Source of the DNA: Megaustenia siamemsis
Lineage: Eukaryota > Mollusca > Gastropoda > Stylommatophora > Ariophantidae
Assembly: GCA_032433765.1 (NCBI GenBank)
Contig: JAVIAB010000092.1
Span: 108,504,396 to 108,568,395, forward strand
Direction of reading: 5' to 3'
Length of the DNA: 64,000 nucleotides
Part shown: positions 34,881 through 45,896 of the stretch, one piece after another
Layout of the letters: the number at the start of each line of letters is the position of its first letter
Numbering within the stretch: position 1 is the first letter of the stretch
Notes under the pieces: model-generated
Database searches by the model: none
Seen by the model: only the letters and a program-made list of their open reading frames with translations
Told to the model about the DNA's origin: nothing
Made by a program: the position numbers and the translations under genes

Positions 34881-36020
34881 GGCTCACTAGTGAATGTATT
34901 TTCGCAGAGCACGATAGTGAATGTATTACCTGAGAGCTCGCTAGTGAATGTATTATCACAGAGCTCGCTAGTGAATGTATTACCATAGGGCTCGCTAGTG
35001 AATGTATTACCGCAGATCTCGCTAGTGAATGTATTACCGCAGAACTCACTAGTGAATGTATTTTCGCAGAACACGCTAGTGAATGTATTTTCGCAGAACA
35101 CGCTAGTGAATGTATTACCGCAGAGCTCGCTAGTGAATGTATTACCGCAGAACTCACTAGTGAATGTATTACCGCAGAGCTCGCTAGTGAATGTATTACC
35201 GCAGAGCTCACTAGTGAATGTATTACCGCAGAGCTCGCTAGTGAATGTATTACCGCAGAGCTCACTAGTGAATGTATTACCACAGAGCTCGCTAGTGAAT
35301 GTATTACCGCAGAACTCACTAGTGAATGTATTACCGCAGAGCTCGCTAGTGAATGTATTACCGCAGAGCTCACTAGTGAATGTATTACCACAGAGCTCAC
35401 TAGTGAATGTATTACCGCAGAGCTTGCTAGTGAATGTATTACCGCAGAACTCACTAGTGAATGTATTACCGCAGAGCTCGCTAGTGAATGTATTACCGCA
35501 GAGCTCGCTAGTGAATGTATTATCGCAGAGCTCACTGGTGAATGTATTACCGTAGAGTTCATTAGTGAATGTATTACCGAAGAGTTCACTGGTGAATGTA
35601 TTACCGTAGAGTTCACTAGTGAATGTATTACTGTAGAGCTCGCTAGTGAATGTATTACCGTAGAGTTCACTAGTGAATGTATTACCGTAGAGCTCACTGG
35701 TGAATGTATTACCGTAGAGCTCACTGGTGAATGTATTACAGCAGATATCACTAGTGAATGTATTACCTCAGAGATCACTAGTGAATGTGTTACAGCAGAA
35801 CTCGATAGTGAATGTATTACAACAGAGCTCGATAGTGAATGTATTACAACAGAGCTCACTATTAAATGTATTACCACAGAGCTCGCTATTAAATGTATTA
35901 CCGCAGAGCTCGCTATTTATTGTATTACCACATAGCTCGCTATTAAATGTATTACCACAGAGCTCGCTATTAAATGTATTACCACAGAGCTCGCTATTAA
36001 ATTTATTACCACAGAGTAAC
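34881..36020. repeat. 27-bp minisatellite, about 42 units
   Basis: Unit 'gctagtgaatgtattaccgc' + 'agagctc'. The right end (35850-36010) uses a variant 'gctattaaatgtattaccac'. Because 27 is divisible by three, the array is open for 335 codons on minus (AVIHSLVSS repeats) and 185 codons on plus (LVNVLPQSS repeats). Absence of flanking unique coding sequence argues against a gene. Confidence 0.9.
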
Positions 36021-36069
36021 CAGTAAAGTGGTAAAACAGTGTAAACCCATCAGTAGCGAAAACTGCTGT

Positions 36070-36125
36070 TATATACGAACTATGTCCATGTCCTATGAGC
36101 CGTCTTCGGCTCGAGAGGAACTAAC
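36070..36125 (+). repeat. Orphan LINE-D-type tail
   Basis: 'tcctatgagccgtcttcggc' 'tcgagaggaac' matches the 3' hairpin tail of LINE-D, but no LINE-D coding sequence precedes it. The GATA tail is missing. Confidence 0.6.
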
Positions 36126-36887
36126 TATAAGTTGAGATGTTATTGAAACATTAGTTGCGTGATTGTTTATTAAAGTACAAAGTACACTAGCACTTTAGAA
36201 TTGTGATGTTTTAGTGTCAAATGTGAAATTGAGGCTCTTATTATATTTTTCTCTTTTATGAAGAAATAAGAGAGAATACATATTTCACTGCTAATATGTT
36301 ACATATATTATTACTCTTGTTAATTTAGTTCCCAACGTCAGAGGATAAAGTGAGCAATCATTACTCTCAGGTCGTCGAACAAGGTCCCAAGAAAATGTGC
36401 AATCGAATGTTAATCAACATTCAGAAGTTAATTAATATATTGTTTAAACAAAATATAATTTACATATTTTAAGTATAAAAAAACACGGTAATTGAGTCCA
36501 TATGTTGCAATAATAATAGTACCACATACAAACACGCGCGCGTGCGCACGCAAACATACATATGGGGAGAGGGAGAGTTTGTTCTCTTGTTGGTCTGTGA
36601 ACTTAACCTAAATTCCGGTTTTTGTTTCTCCATTGATTGACACTTTGCTTTGTGATATATTTCACACATATTTCGCAATCATGGAAATCGTGACAACAAA
36701 ATAAATGTTCCTGTCTGCCGTTATTCATACTTGCCCTTGCAACATTGATGATATAAATTAATAAAAATATTTTTTTTTCCATGAAGAATATTAAAACGTT
36801 TAAATGCAACGTCTTTTAATGTTGTTGTTTTCTTAATCGGTTATTTAAGTTTGCGCATTTAAAGAAAACTGATTTTTACATATTCTG
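36126..36887. other. AT-rich spacer
   Basis: No gene recognised. A short 'cgcgcgcgtgcgcacgc' run is near 36536. Confidence 0.4.
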
Positions 36888-37172
36888 CTATATTTTACAA
36901 GAAGGCAACCTGAGTGTCATGGTACGAGCTTGGCTATGGATGGTGAAGTGACGAACTGCAATGGCTTTCATGAATTCCCTGTTTGTGCTGGATAATTTGA
37001 AACTGAGGTTCTGCAATACTAGGTCTTCTATATCAGTAGAATCCGCCACAGTGGGAAAGAGGACATTCATTATCTCAGTTGGCTTGCATGTTTTCACGCA
37101 GGCTGTGGTCTGTAAGACCAGTTGAGAGATCGAGGCAAGGTCTTGTTTGCTGATGGATTGACGACCCGGCAT
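36888..37172 (-). CDS. Unidentified 94-residue ORF
   Basis: An ATG-started minus-strand frame with ordinary, non-repetitive composition: starts MPGRQSISKQDLASISQL, middle VLFPTVADSTDIEDLVLQNL, ends TMTLRLPSCKI. No signal peptide, membrane segment or known motif is visible. The surroundings carry no LINE or DNA-transposon marks for about 250 bp on either side. It may be a single-exon peptide, an exon, or part of an unrecognised element. Confidence that it is translated is low. Confidence 0.3.
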   Translation of the reverse strand: MPGRQSISKQDLASISQLVLQTTACVKTCKPTEIMNVLFPTVADSTDIEDLVLQNLSFKLSSTNREFMKAIAVRHFTIHSQARTMTLRLPSCKI

Positions 37173-37403
37173 TGGCGACTACATGTTGGGAAGAAAGAAT
37201 ATAGAGCCCGGCTTGCCTCAAGTATTTCCTAGAGGAGACAGTATGTTAGTGTCAGGGTTTTTCTTACTGTCGGCACATTGGTGGGTTATATTTTCAGCTT
37301 AACTCCCAATTGTGTTTTCTTGTGTACAATAATCCCCAGTATCCATTTCATGCTCAGAGCACGTTTTATAAACTGGTTATTTCATCACTATTTGGCAATA
37401 ACA

Positions 37404-37453
37404 TACAGGGTGTCCCATAATTATTCCTTCTATACAACTTTTTAACGGATGTA
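37404..37453. repeat. Possible older DNA-transposon end flanking mariner copy 1
   Basis: 'acagggtgtcccataattat' just left of the mariner looks like the terminus of another DNA transposon (cagggtgtcccataattatt-type ends are common in animals). Sequence right of the mariner ('gatagaggtacaagacttcg') would continue it. Confidence 0.3.
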
Positions 37454-38789
37454 TGAAGGGAGGTCAAAAAGTAATGCACACCAATTTTTTTCTCGGAAAC
37501 TATTCGGGCAAAATGTGTGAAATTTTCACAGATTGTAGCTGAACATCCCCTTTACACTACCTATTTTTCAACATAATCTCCGTCCAAGCGTATTGCCTTA
37601 CGCCAACGCGAAACTACGTCATGAATGCCTCGTTTGTACCAAGTTTTGTCCTGCTCGCGTAGCCATTTTTTAACTGCACGGATCACATCCTCATCATTGT
37701 CAAAGTGTTCCCACGCAGGAATTTTTTGAGTGGTCCAAACAGATGGAAATCTGAGGGAGCCAGATCAGGGCTGTAAAGAGGATGGGCAGTACAGTCCAAC
37801 CAAATTTGTTGATTGCTTCCCGTGTTACCAGACTTGTGTGAGGGCGTGCATTGTCATGTTGAAGCAACAAATCTGCAGATGGCTTATTAGGCCGAACTCT
37901 GTGGAACCGATTTTTTAGTTTTGTCAGTGTATTGATGTAAGCTGTCGAGTTGATTGTCTCACCTCTTGTCATTACATCAACAAGAATCACACCATCAATG
38001 TCCCAGAAGACAGTGATCATCACCTTTCCGGCTGATGGAGATGTTTTGAATTTTGTTCTTTTTGGTGACTGCGGATGATGCCATTCCATTGACTGCATTT
38101 TTGTTTCAGGCTCATAATAATGTGCCCACGTTTCGTCACCGGTAACAATTTTTGACAAAAACATTTCTCCTTCAACACCGAAACGCTCCAACAATTCAGA
38201 ACAGAATGTTTTCCTTTGAACTCTGTGATCATTTGTTAGGCACCGAGGAACCCATCGAGCGCAAATCTTTGAATATCCGAGAGTTTTAAAAATTGCGATT
38301 GCACTTCCCTTGCTGACTGTAAGCTGCAATGCCAATTGCTGACTAGTGATACGCCTATCCTTACGAATAATGGCATCAGCCCGGTTTAACATGTCTGTGC
38401 TGGTAGCCGAGGCAACACGTCCAGAACGCGGTAAATCATGCAGCTCCACTCGTACACTTTCTGCAGCTTTAATTCTCTGAACCCAGCGACTAACTGTGCT
38501 CCTATCGACTGCAGAACATTTGTACACTGCACACAGTCGTTTATGAATGTTTGCCACAGTTTCTTTTTCCGCAACCAGAAATTCTATGACAATTCGCTGT
38601 TTGTAACGGACATTGTTGACAAGCTCCATTTTAACGGTTCATAGATTGCGTAATATTTATCAGAATGCTGTGCAATTTGGTACACATAATTGGAACATGT
38701 CATATTCCAAGTGTGCAAAATTTCATATTCCTATCTTTATTATTAGCCGAGAAAAAAATTGGTGTGCATTACTTTTTGACCTCCCTACG
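37454..38789 (-). mobile_element. mariner copy 1 (disabled)
   Basis: A 1336-bp element bounded by TA (37452-37453 and 38790-38791). Terminal inverted repeats of about 43 bp include 'ggtcaaaaagtaatgcacac' on the left and its complement on the right. Nearly identical to the intact copy at 49917-51254. Confidence 0.95.
37561..38629 (-). pseudogene. mariner transposase, two 1-bp deletions
   Basis: The first ~290 codons match the intact transposase closely (about seven residue differences): N-terminal helix-turn-helix region, first catalytic Asp in GDETW, second in HDNARPH. One base is missing near 37787 (three C instead of four in 'ctgcccatcc'), which throws the frame just before the third catalytic Asp. 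A second 1-bp loss occurs near 37711 ('tgggaacact' for 'tgggacacact'). The predicted product ends with an aberrant tail and no complete DDD triad, so it should not catalyse transposition. Confidence 0.95.
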
Positions 38790-39218
38790 TAGATAGAGGT
38801 ACAAGACTTCGCACATAATTAAGTGAAATATAACTTTAACGCTTTCAGTCATAATTAGTAGATCGCAAAATATCTTTCAAATGGTACTGCACCTCGAACT
38901 GAAACTGAAATATGGATCATATAAATTTTAACAATGATAGGTTTTCCATTAAAGAAGAAAATCTCAACTACTTTGTATTACATTCGTACACACCAGACAT
39001 TGATCTTAGACCTGTCGCACATATATTCTCTCGCGGCAATTGCCTTTTCAATTTCGTCTCAGCTAACCACACAACAAATATACTATATGTAACAGCTAAC
39101 CACACAATAAACATACTATGTGTCCCAGCAAACCACACAACAAACATACTATACAGAAATATTCGTTCGGTACTTCTAAAGTAATTTTTGTAAATATAAA
39201 AAAGTTAATAATTTATTT

Positions 39219-39221
<3 letters not shown>
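38790..39221. other. Spacer with three ~36-bp repeats (39057-39155)
   Basis: 'agctaaccacacaacaaata' 'tactatatgtaac' recurs about three times. No gene. Confidence 0.6.

Positions 39222-39271
<50 letters not shown>
39222..39271. repeat. (TA)25 microsatellite
   Basis: Uninterrupted TA run. Confidence 0.95.
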
Positions 39272-39273
<2 letters not shown>

Positions 39274-39404
39274 TTTTATTATTTTATTATTTTAGCCTTT
39301 CGCTAAAAAATCTTACGCACAAAGCTGTGGGGTTGTTTTACTTTAGTGTACCCTCCCTTAACCATTTACTCTCCTGACCTGACCATAAAGGTCTGTGAAG
39401 GAAA

Positions 39405-40112
39405 TAAAAAATATAGGACTCAGCCTTAATAGCAAAAAAGACAGAGGTAATGGTAACAACAAAGAAAAGGACATCACCTCAGTGCAAAATAAAGACAAGT
39501 GGAACAATATTAAAACAGGTCAATGAATTTAAATATTTGGGAACTTTGTTAACCTCAGACGGAAGATGTACAAAAGAGGTGAGATGCAGAATGGCTCAGG
39601 CAAAAGCAGCTTTCCAAAAAATGAGGAAGATATTATGCAATCCATTTTTGACAATAGAAACAAGAAAAAGAGTTCTTAAATGTTACGTATAGCCAGTCTT
39701 AACATATGGATGCGAATCATGGACAATAGGACAACAAACAAGAAAATCACTGGAGACTGTAGAAATGTGGTCTAACAGAAGAATGTTGAGAGTACCATCG
39801 ACAGCTAAGAAGAGTAATGAAGATGTTCTGAGCAAGGTCAAAGCAAAAAGAGAGCTAATTTCCAATATTAGGAAGAAACAATCATCATTTTTGGCCATGT
39901 AATGAGAAGAGAACAACTGGAATATATTGTAACAACTGGAAAAATTGAGGGACGAAGAGATATAGTGAAGCAAAGAGAAAAAAATAACAGACAGCTCAAG
40001 AGAATGGCTTGGCAGAAGGTCACCAAGAGAAATGATAAATAACTGTCGAGATCGAAAGTTGTGGAGAGACAAGATCACCTACGCCAGCAGGCCCGTTAAT
40101 TGATGACGATGA
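39405..40112 (+). mobile_element. LINE-C 3' portion (plus), decayed
   Basis: Reads [40 protein letters not shown], then SNRRMLRVPSTAKKSNEDVL, with a stop near 39689 and frameshifts near 39893. It covers the region just after the reverse transcriptase to a (GATGATGACGATGATGG)-like tail at 40098-40115. It is the longest LINE-C copy here. Confidence 0.85.
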
Positions 40113-40374
40113 TGGCGTCTTGACAGACCGTTGGTATCAAGCAATCATGATAAAAGTGGTTTAATAAAATATTAGTGCCTTAGGCTGGATGCTGAATTGC
40201 TTAATAACTTCTCTCGTGGTTGAATCTGCCAATACTGAATAAACAGATCCATCCACAGAATGAACAAGATGTATTCGTGGTGCCTGGCCTCGCCTCCTGT
40301 CTCCTGCGCCTTTGGTCTTCTGAATTTTATATCAGCGCTGCCTCAAAAGTTGCTGTGTCATTTTTTTTTTCTCC

Positions 40375-41128
40375 ATGTGCTACGATCTGCAGTTAGATTT
40401 CCCTAGTTTTTTCGCCGATAGAGAATTCACTCAAGGAAGTCATGCAAGCATTTCTATATTTCAACACTGGTCTGCCCTTTGGTCTATTTCCGTCCCTAAG
40501 TTCATCATACAATATTTGTTTTGGAACACGATTGTTTACCATTCTTCTTACATGGCCCAGCCATCTTAGTCTACGACTCCTAAGTGTTGCCATGATGGAT
40601 GGGAGTTTGTTTCGTTGTAAAACGTTAGAGATGGTTACTTTATCCTTTCATTTGATGTTCATAATCTTTCTAAGGTAACGCTCATGAAAGCTGTTTGTCT
40701 TTGAAGTCCAAGTTTCTGATCCGTAAAGAAGTGTATTTAACACACAACTTTGGTAAATTTTAATCTTAGTCCTGAGTGTTAGTTTGGTGTTTGTCCATGC
40801 TCTATCTTTAAGTTTACCAAATGTAGAAGCTGCATTTGCGATTTGGAAATGTATTACTTCTTCAAGGGAGACTGGTTGTGAATATAGAAGCGAGGTGGTG
40901 AACTTTCTCACAGATTCAAGGGGTGGATTATTTAATGATAAAGTTGTGGAAGTGGCTACACCCTGCTGTAGCACCACAGTCTCCTGGACACTTATTTACA
41001 GAGAGAATAAGTCACGTGATCTAGCTAGATTGTCAGTCATTGATTGCAGGATGGACCCATCGAGAGCAGCCAATGCCGCATCATCAGCGAATAGAAGAAG
41101 CTTCTTAGTTAGGATCTCAGTTGTTTAA
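40375..41128 (-). pseudogene. LINE-G reverse transcriptase 3' part
   Basis: On the minus strand, starting near 41128: LLFADDAALAALDGSILQSM (catalytic FADD), then ETVVLQQGVATSTTLSLNN, IKIYQSCVLNTLLYGSETWT, and RRLRWLGHVRRMVNNRVPKQ near the end. One stop near 40990 and a stop near 40650 disable it. It is truncated just 5' of the FADD motif, at the edge of a tandem array made from that same stretch. The LGHVRRM region is the common C-terminal end of such LINEs. Confidence 0.85.
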
Positions 41129-41444
41129 AATCTTGACCTCAAATATGTGCCGCATCATCAGCGAATAGAAGAAGCTTCTTAGTTAGGATCTCAGTTGTTT
41201 AAAATCTTGACCTCAAATATGTGCCGCATCATCAGCGAATAGAAGAAGCTTCTTGATTAGTATCTCAGTTGTTTAAAATCTTGACCTCAAATATGTGCCG
41301 CATCATCAGCGAATAGAAGAAGCTTCTTAGTTAGTATCTCAGTTGTTTAAAATCTTGACCTCAAATATGTGCCGCATCATCAGCGAATAGAAGAAGCTTC
41401 TTAGTTAGTATCTCAGTTGTTTAAAATCTTGACCTCAAATATGC
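41075..41444. repeat. 74-bp tandem repeat, five units, derived from LINE-G
   Basis: Units start at 41075, 41149, 41223, 41297 and 41371 with 'gccgcatcatcagcgaatag'. Each unit encodes, on minus, the LLLFADDAA stretch of LINE-G. Units are nearly identical (ttagttagg / ttgattagt / ttagttagt variants). Confidence 0.95.
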
Positions 41445-41476
41445 TAAATTAAAATAAGGAGCCATAAAATCTTGTA

Positions 41477-41479
<3 letters not shown>

Positions 41480-41528
<49 letters not shown>
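41480..41528. repeat. (TA)24 microsatellite
   Basis: Uninterrupted TA run. Confidence 0.95.
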
Positions 41529-41532
<4 letters not shown>

Positions 41533-42189
41533 AGTATAATATAATTTATAAATCAACTAATTTTATGTTTCATAATAAAACCTGTCCGTGGTTTGTTACT
41601 CATTTCCGCATGTCATCCAACTTTCACATATTCACTTGATGAGCTTACCGTAGCACCACTTAAACAATACAAAGAATATTTAACAAATAGTTGAGCGTAC
41701 ACAAGTATTTTTCCGGCCAGAGAACGTCACATTTTTGATTCCGGATTCACACATGAGATCACTTCTATTTCAAATGTTAAATTTATATTCCTGACTTGAT
41801 GTTAGCAAAACAGGTTCAAATGTTCAAATATTGCTTTCAATGTCATTAATAAAACAAAGAACGAGTTGCAGCTAATGCTTGAGCAAAGAGATAAGTCAAG
41901 CAGGGATAATGGGAAGACTAACATCAATAAGAATATACAACCAAGAAATGAGGCGTCATTCTTTGGAAGTCAATTGCAGACAATTTTTGTACTTAAATTT
42001 TTACTAAGTTTATATATGTAATTTGCTGCAAAACCTGTGTACCTGCATCTCAGGCAGCATCAGTGGGTAGCGAAGGACAAATAATGATTGTTAAATGTCT
42101 CTGGTGAAGACTCACAACCTGCAATTATTTCTAGAAGTGAAAAACAAGTGACCTGGACTAAATTAAGGCAAACTGGAAAGATATAAACG
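41529..42189. other. Spacer
   Basis: No gene or repeat recognised. Confidence 0.35.
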
Positions 42190-42478
42190 TTATTTGCTCA
42201 AAGTATATGATGATTTTACTAAATACAATTTAAACAAGTCAAGTGGGATTTTATTTGGGCAAGTCAAAAAACACAACAGCCTGCTAAAAGTAATCATGGA
42301 AGGAAAATACAAGGTAAAAGAGGCAAGACTAACGTGAATGAGTAACATAAAAAAATGGACAAGGCAGCATATGGCAGCCAGCACCATCAAAGTAAGAGAC
42401 AGAGCGGAATGGCAATCCGTGGTAGCCAACCTTTGATGCGGAGACGGCACTCAATAATGATGATAGAATGATAGTTCC
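42190..42478 (+). mobile_element. LINE-B 3' end fragment
   Basis: 'cacaacagcctgctaaaagt', 'ggaaggaaaatacaaggtaa', 'gtggtagccaacctttgatg' then 'cggagacggcactcaataat' 'gatgata'. This is the extreme 3' end of LINE-B with a short degraded tail. Confidence 0.85.
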
Positions 42479-42599
42479 TTTAATACGTCTATCTTTCTAT
42501 CAGCTTACTTCGGGACGTTGACCATAACTTCAGAAGTACATATAAAATGCAAGCTATATTAAATAGTTTCAGCAGGATACCCCACTCTTAAAACTGATC

Positions 42600-42910
42600 A
42601 CCAAAATCAAATAACTAAAATGTATTGTTAAGTGTCATCCCCACCTTCTTTCCAAATACTTTTTAAAGACATTTTTTGCAGATTTCACCATTTCTTGCAA
42701 TACATACTGACCATGCCTGCATCAATATTATATCAGTCATATTCTTGTTTATTTATTTCAGTTATTGTAGATACTCTTCTTAAAATAGCCCCTCAAAAAA
42801 AGATCCGCAAATGCCAAGTCTGGTGGTTTGAGATGTCAGAAATTATAACAAAAAATGAAAACATGGAACATCTTACTGAAACAGCCTGTGCTTGTAGACA
42901 CTTATAGTGT
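42600..42910 (-). pseudogene. Possible degraded DDE transposase C-terminus
   Basis: One minus-strand frame reads PPDLAFADLFLRGYFKK near 42790-42840, resembling the SPDLxPxDFFLWGYLK block of mariner-like transposases, followed by stops and 'CRHGQYVLQEM'. The match rests on one short motif. No terminal repeats were found. Confidence 0.35.
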
Positions 42911-43199
42911 TATTGGCGTGTAAATATTTTGTGTAGGTTTTCATATATTCTCCAGATTTTAACTGTCAGTATGTTGAAGCTATCCTGTGTGTTACGGGGC
43001 CTCATTATGACGGAAGTAAAGAATAATGACACTGTGACCTTCCAGGCATGTCGTAAGAGGCGAATAAGGAGCTTGATCGATGGCTTGACAAGCTGTCATT
43101 GTAAAAAGTATTGTTATGGAAACAGCGCCATATATTTTAGAGCAGTGATCTCTGCAATATGTGCCACTTTGACAAGCAAGGTTTCTGTTTTTGAGATTG

Positions 43200-43255
43200 T
43201 GGTTCTGCCCTATGTGCCGTCTTCGGCTCGAAAGGACAATAGATAGATAGATATA
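43200..43255 (+). repeat. Orphan LINE-D-type tail with (GATA)n
   Basis: 'gccctatgtgccgtcttcgg' 'ctcgaaaggacaatagatag' is the LINE-D tail. The preceding 250 bp are not LINE-D coding sequence; 'catgtcgtaagaggcgaata' at 43048 resembles a motif at 2830-2850 near SINE-3. Confidence 0.75.
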
Positions 43256-43462
43256 TATTAAATAAATAAGAAATATCATATTAAATATGGCCGATTAAGA
43301 TCATATTACGAATGAGGAAGTTCAAAACCTATTAAAGCAGCACATCGGGGCTCGTTACAAAGATCTTATGAAGACATGCAAATCCGAGTATTATCCCATT
43401 AGGTGGGTCTTACAAATACAATCTCGTGGAAAGAATATATCAGAAGACAACATGAAAGTCGA

Positions 43463-44468
43463 TCTTTTTTATGTTACTCGTCCATGTTAGTCTTGGTCTG
43501 CCTCTGCCTATTTTACCTTATATTTTCCCTTCCAAAATTACTATTAGCAGGCTGCTGTGTCTTTTTAAGGCTTACAAAAATATTATTTGTCTTGTTTGAA
43601 TTGTGTTTAGTAGTTCTCTTTTTCATTTTTAGTTTTCTTAGGATTTCATCGTTTATTTTCATTTCTTTCCATCTAATTCTTCCTATTCTTCTATACATTT
43701 ACATTTCAAAGGCTTCAATTTTATGTTCTATTTTCTTGTATAATGTTCATGTTAATGCACCGTACAGGAATATTGAGACGATGTAACATTTTGCTATTCT
43801 TAGTTTTAGCCCTGATGTTATTTGTTTTGATGCTAGTATATTTTTCACGGTATCAAAATTACTTTTTGTCATTCCTATTCTTTTGTTTATTTCAGTTTTA
43901 CATTCTCCGTCACTGGTTATAGTATGTTCAAGCTAGTTGTAGCTCAGAACTGTCTCCATGTCTATTCCTTCAACTTTGATATCCACTTGTATGTTTTGAG
44001 TGTTATCTTTGTTTATCGTCATAGTTTTAGTCTTTTTGATATTCATATCTAATCCATATTATTTGCCTGTCATGTTTATTTCATTAAGTAATTGTTATAG
44101 ATCTTTAGGATTTTCTGCTAGTAATACAGTAAGTCATCAGCATATCTCATGTTATTGATTATCTTCCCATTAATTTGTAGGCCAGGCATCTCTGTGATGT
44201 TTTTAAAGATTTACTCATTTTATAGATTGAACAAGCTTGGTGATAGGATGCGTCCCTGTCTTACTCCTCTATGTATATCAATAGGTGTAGAATTCTTTTT
44301 ATTATATAGTATTATTGCTGTTTGCTCCCAGTATAAATTACATATTAGTTTCATGTCTGTGTCATATAGATGTATATATGTCTGTATATGACTGTATATA
44401 TGTATATATATATATACAGTATATATTAGGCAGTCTATAAGTTGTTTATGGTGTATTCTATCAAAAAC

Positions 44469-44475
<7 letters not shown>
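43463..44475 (-). pseudogene. LINE-B reverse transcriptase region, decayed
   Basis: Collinear with 28230-29160: 'gttactcgtccatgttagtc' through 'gaacaagcttggtgatagg' and 'gtttgctcccagtataaatt'. Motifs on minus include MYRRIGRIRWKEMK and the FADD region near 44130, with many stops and frameshifts. The 3' end is missing, and a (TA)n-like insertion near 44385-44425 splits the 5' part. Confidence 0.85.
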
Positions 44476-44514
<39 letters not shown>

Positions 44515-44520
44515 GTATGT
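44385..44520. repeat. (TA)n tracts within the LINE-B remnant
   Basis: 'tgtatatatgtatatatata' near 44395 and a clean TA run at 44475-44512. Confidence 0.9.
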
Positions 44521-45260
44521 ATATATATTTCTTTTTAACGTATTCAAATGCTTATTTACAGAAAACTATATTTACTGTGGTATTAATAAATAAATTATTT
44601 ACGTAATTTATAATTATAATCAATGTTCCGCATCATTAATCGGATGTCTATGTACATAAACTATATTTAACTTTAATGAATCATTCCAGATTTGTCAATA
44701 TCTTGAAACACACCTCCATCTCTACCCTCACTACCCAAACGCCATCAACTCAAATTATACCATATCAAGATCATGCCATACCGAATTTCACTTTTCCACG
44801 AATCACAAGGCAAGAAATCACATTTCCCAGGATCCATCTTCACTCATTAGTCCATCCACAAACTGCGCAATCAAGTGAAGAGCCCTTATGATTATACCCC
44901 GCCACGATTTCAATTTCTCCGGGCCGTAATCACAGCCAGAACAGGGTATGATTAATCGTTAAAATTGATATGCGCACCTTGAAGAGTTATGGTTCATTGT
45001 GCTGAACATGGGCAAAAAGTTTCAAACGGATAATACTTAGAATTAATAGCACACCACTTTGCTGAATGTGGCCAACTTATTTCACTGCTCTTCTTAACCA
45101 AGTATAGTTGGTTGTTAAACATCTTGCAGTTTATGATAAATCCACTGTGTGAATTTGCTCTACTCTTTTGGTATTCCGTTTTGAGAGTAAACGAGTGCTC
45201 TAGCCAGTGCATGGTAGTGTATTCCGTGCACGGTGCTCAGCGGTGAGAGAAATGCAGGAA

Positions 45261-45264
<4 letters not shown>
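44521..45264. other. Spacer
   Basis: AT-rich. The 71-codon frame at 44676-44891 has no recognised domain. Confidence 0.35.
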
Positions 45265-45305
<41 letters not shown>

Positions 45306-45313
45306 AGAGAGTA
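45265..45313. repeat. (GA)n microsatellite
   Basis: A GA run of about 17 units with A-rich interruptions at its right end. Confidence 0.9.
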
Positions 45314-45610
45314 GAGCAAAAATGGATACGGGAAGTTATAGTGTACTGTTTTCTTGTAACTGAAAGCCATATGGTAGGAAGAATTACTAAAGACGTGTAA
45401 GTTACATTCTGGAGAACTTATTGTGTTACGCCTACATTGTTTTAGCAGTTTCAGATAACCAGCATGTAAATGATGGCAGGGAGTGAGCTCAGAGAACTTT
45501 GCCTCAACTTCAGAGTCTGGGATCACAGCATGGCGTGAACGAATATCTCAAACCGATGAGACAGTCATTATTCTGGCTCAATATCTGGATAAGTACAAAT
45601 TTCCTACACT
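45314..45610. other. Spacer
   Basis: Nothing recognised. Confidence 0.3.
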
Positions 45611-45635
45611 TATTCACTAACTTAGGGTTAAAAAA

Positions 45636-45896
45636 GGGAGCCGCGATAGCTCAGTGGTTAGTGAACTGGACTACAAAGGACAAGGGGTAGGGTTCGATCC
45701 CAACCGACGGATTCCGGGTTCACCCAGCCTTAAATGGGTACCGGATTTTTTTCTGGGAAAGTAGAACGGCACGAGCGTAATATCGACCACATTGCCCCAA
45801 AAATCATGTACTGAAGTTCTGTAAAATTTATGGTCACTAACACCATATTCCCTAAACACCACTTGGCGTGATGGGGGCTCTTTCCTTGTTACTTAC
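45636..45896 (+). mobile_element. SINE-1, full-length, with 15-bp TSD
   Basis: Full tRNA-like head ('gatagctcagtggttagtg' box A; 'gtagggttcgatccc' box B), body, and tail 'ccacttggcgtgatgggggc'. Direct repeats 'tattcactaacttag' at 45611-45625 and 45897-45911 flank it. Ten bases (ggttaaaaaa) lie between the left repeat and the head and are not part of the duplication. Confidence 0.95.

Noticed and set aside
34870..35877. 335-codon minus-strand ORF
   Set aside because: By-product of the 27-bp repeat; no unique coding sequence at either end.
38438..38644. Plus-strand ORF opposite mariner copy 1
   Set aside because: Antisense shadow; the same shadow appears opposite the intact copy at 50062-50268.
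41075..41444. CRISPR-like direct repeats
   Set aside because: Units are continuous 74-bp tandem copies without unique spacers and match LINE-G; the context is eukaryotic.
45636..45710. True tRNA gene at the SINE-1 head
   Set aside because: Repeated eight times with a common body and LINE-type tail; no clean clover-leaf.
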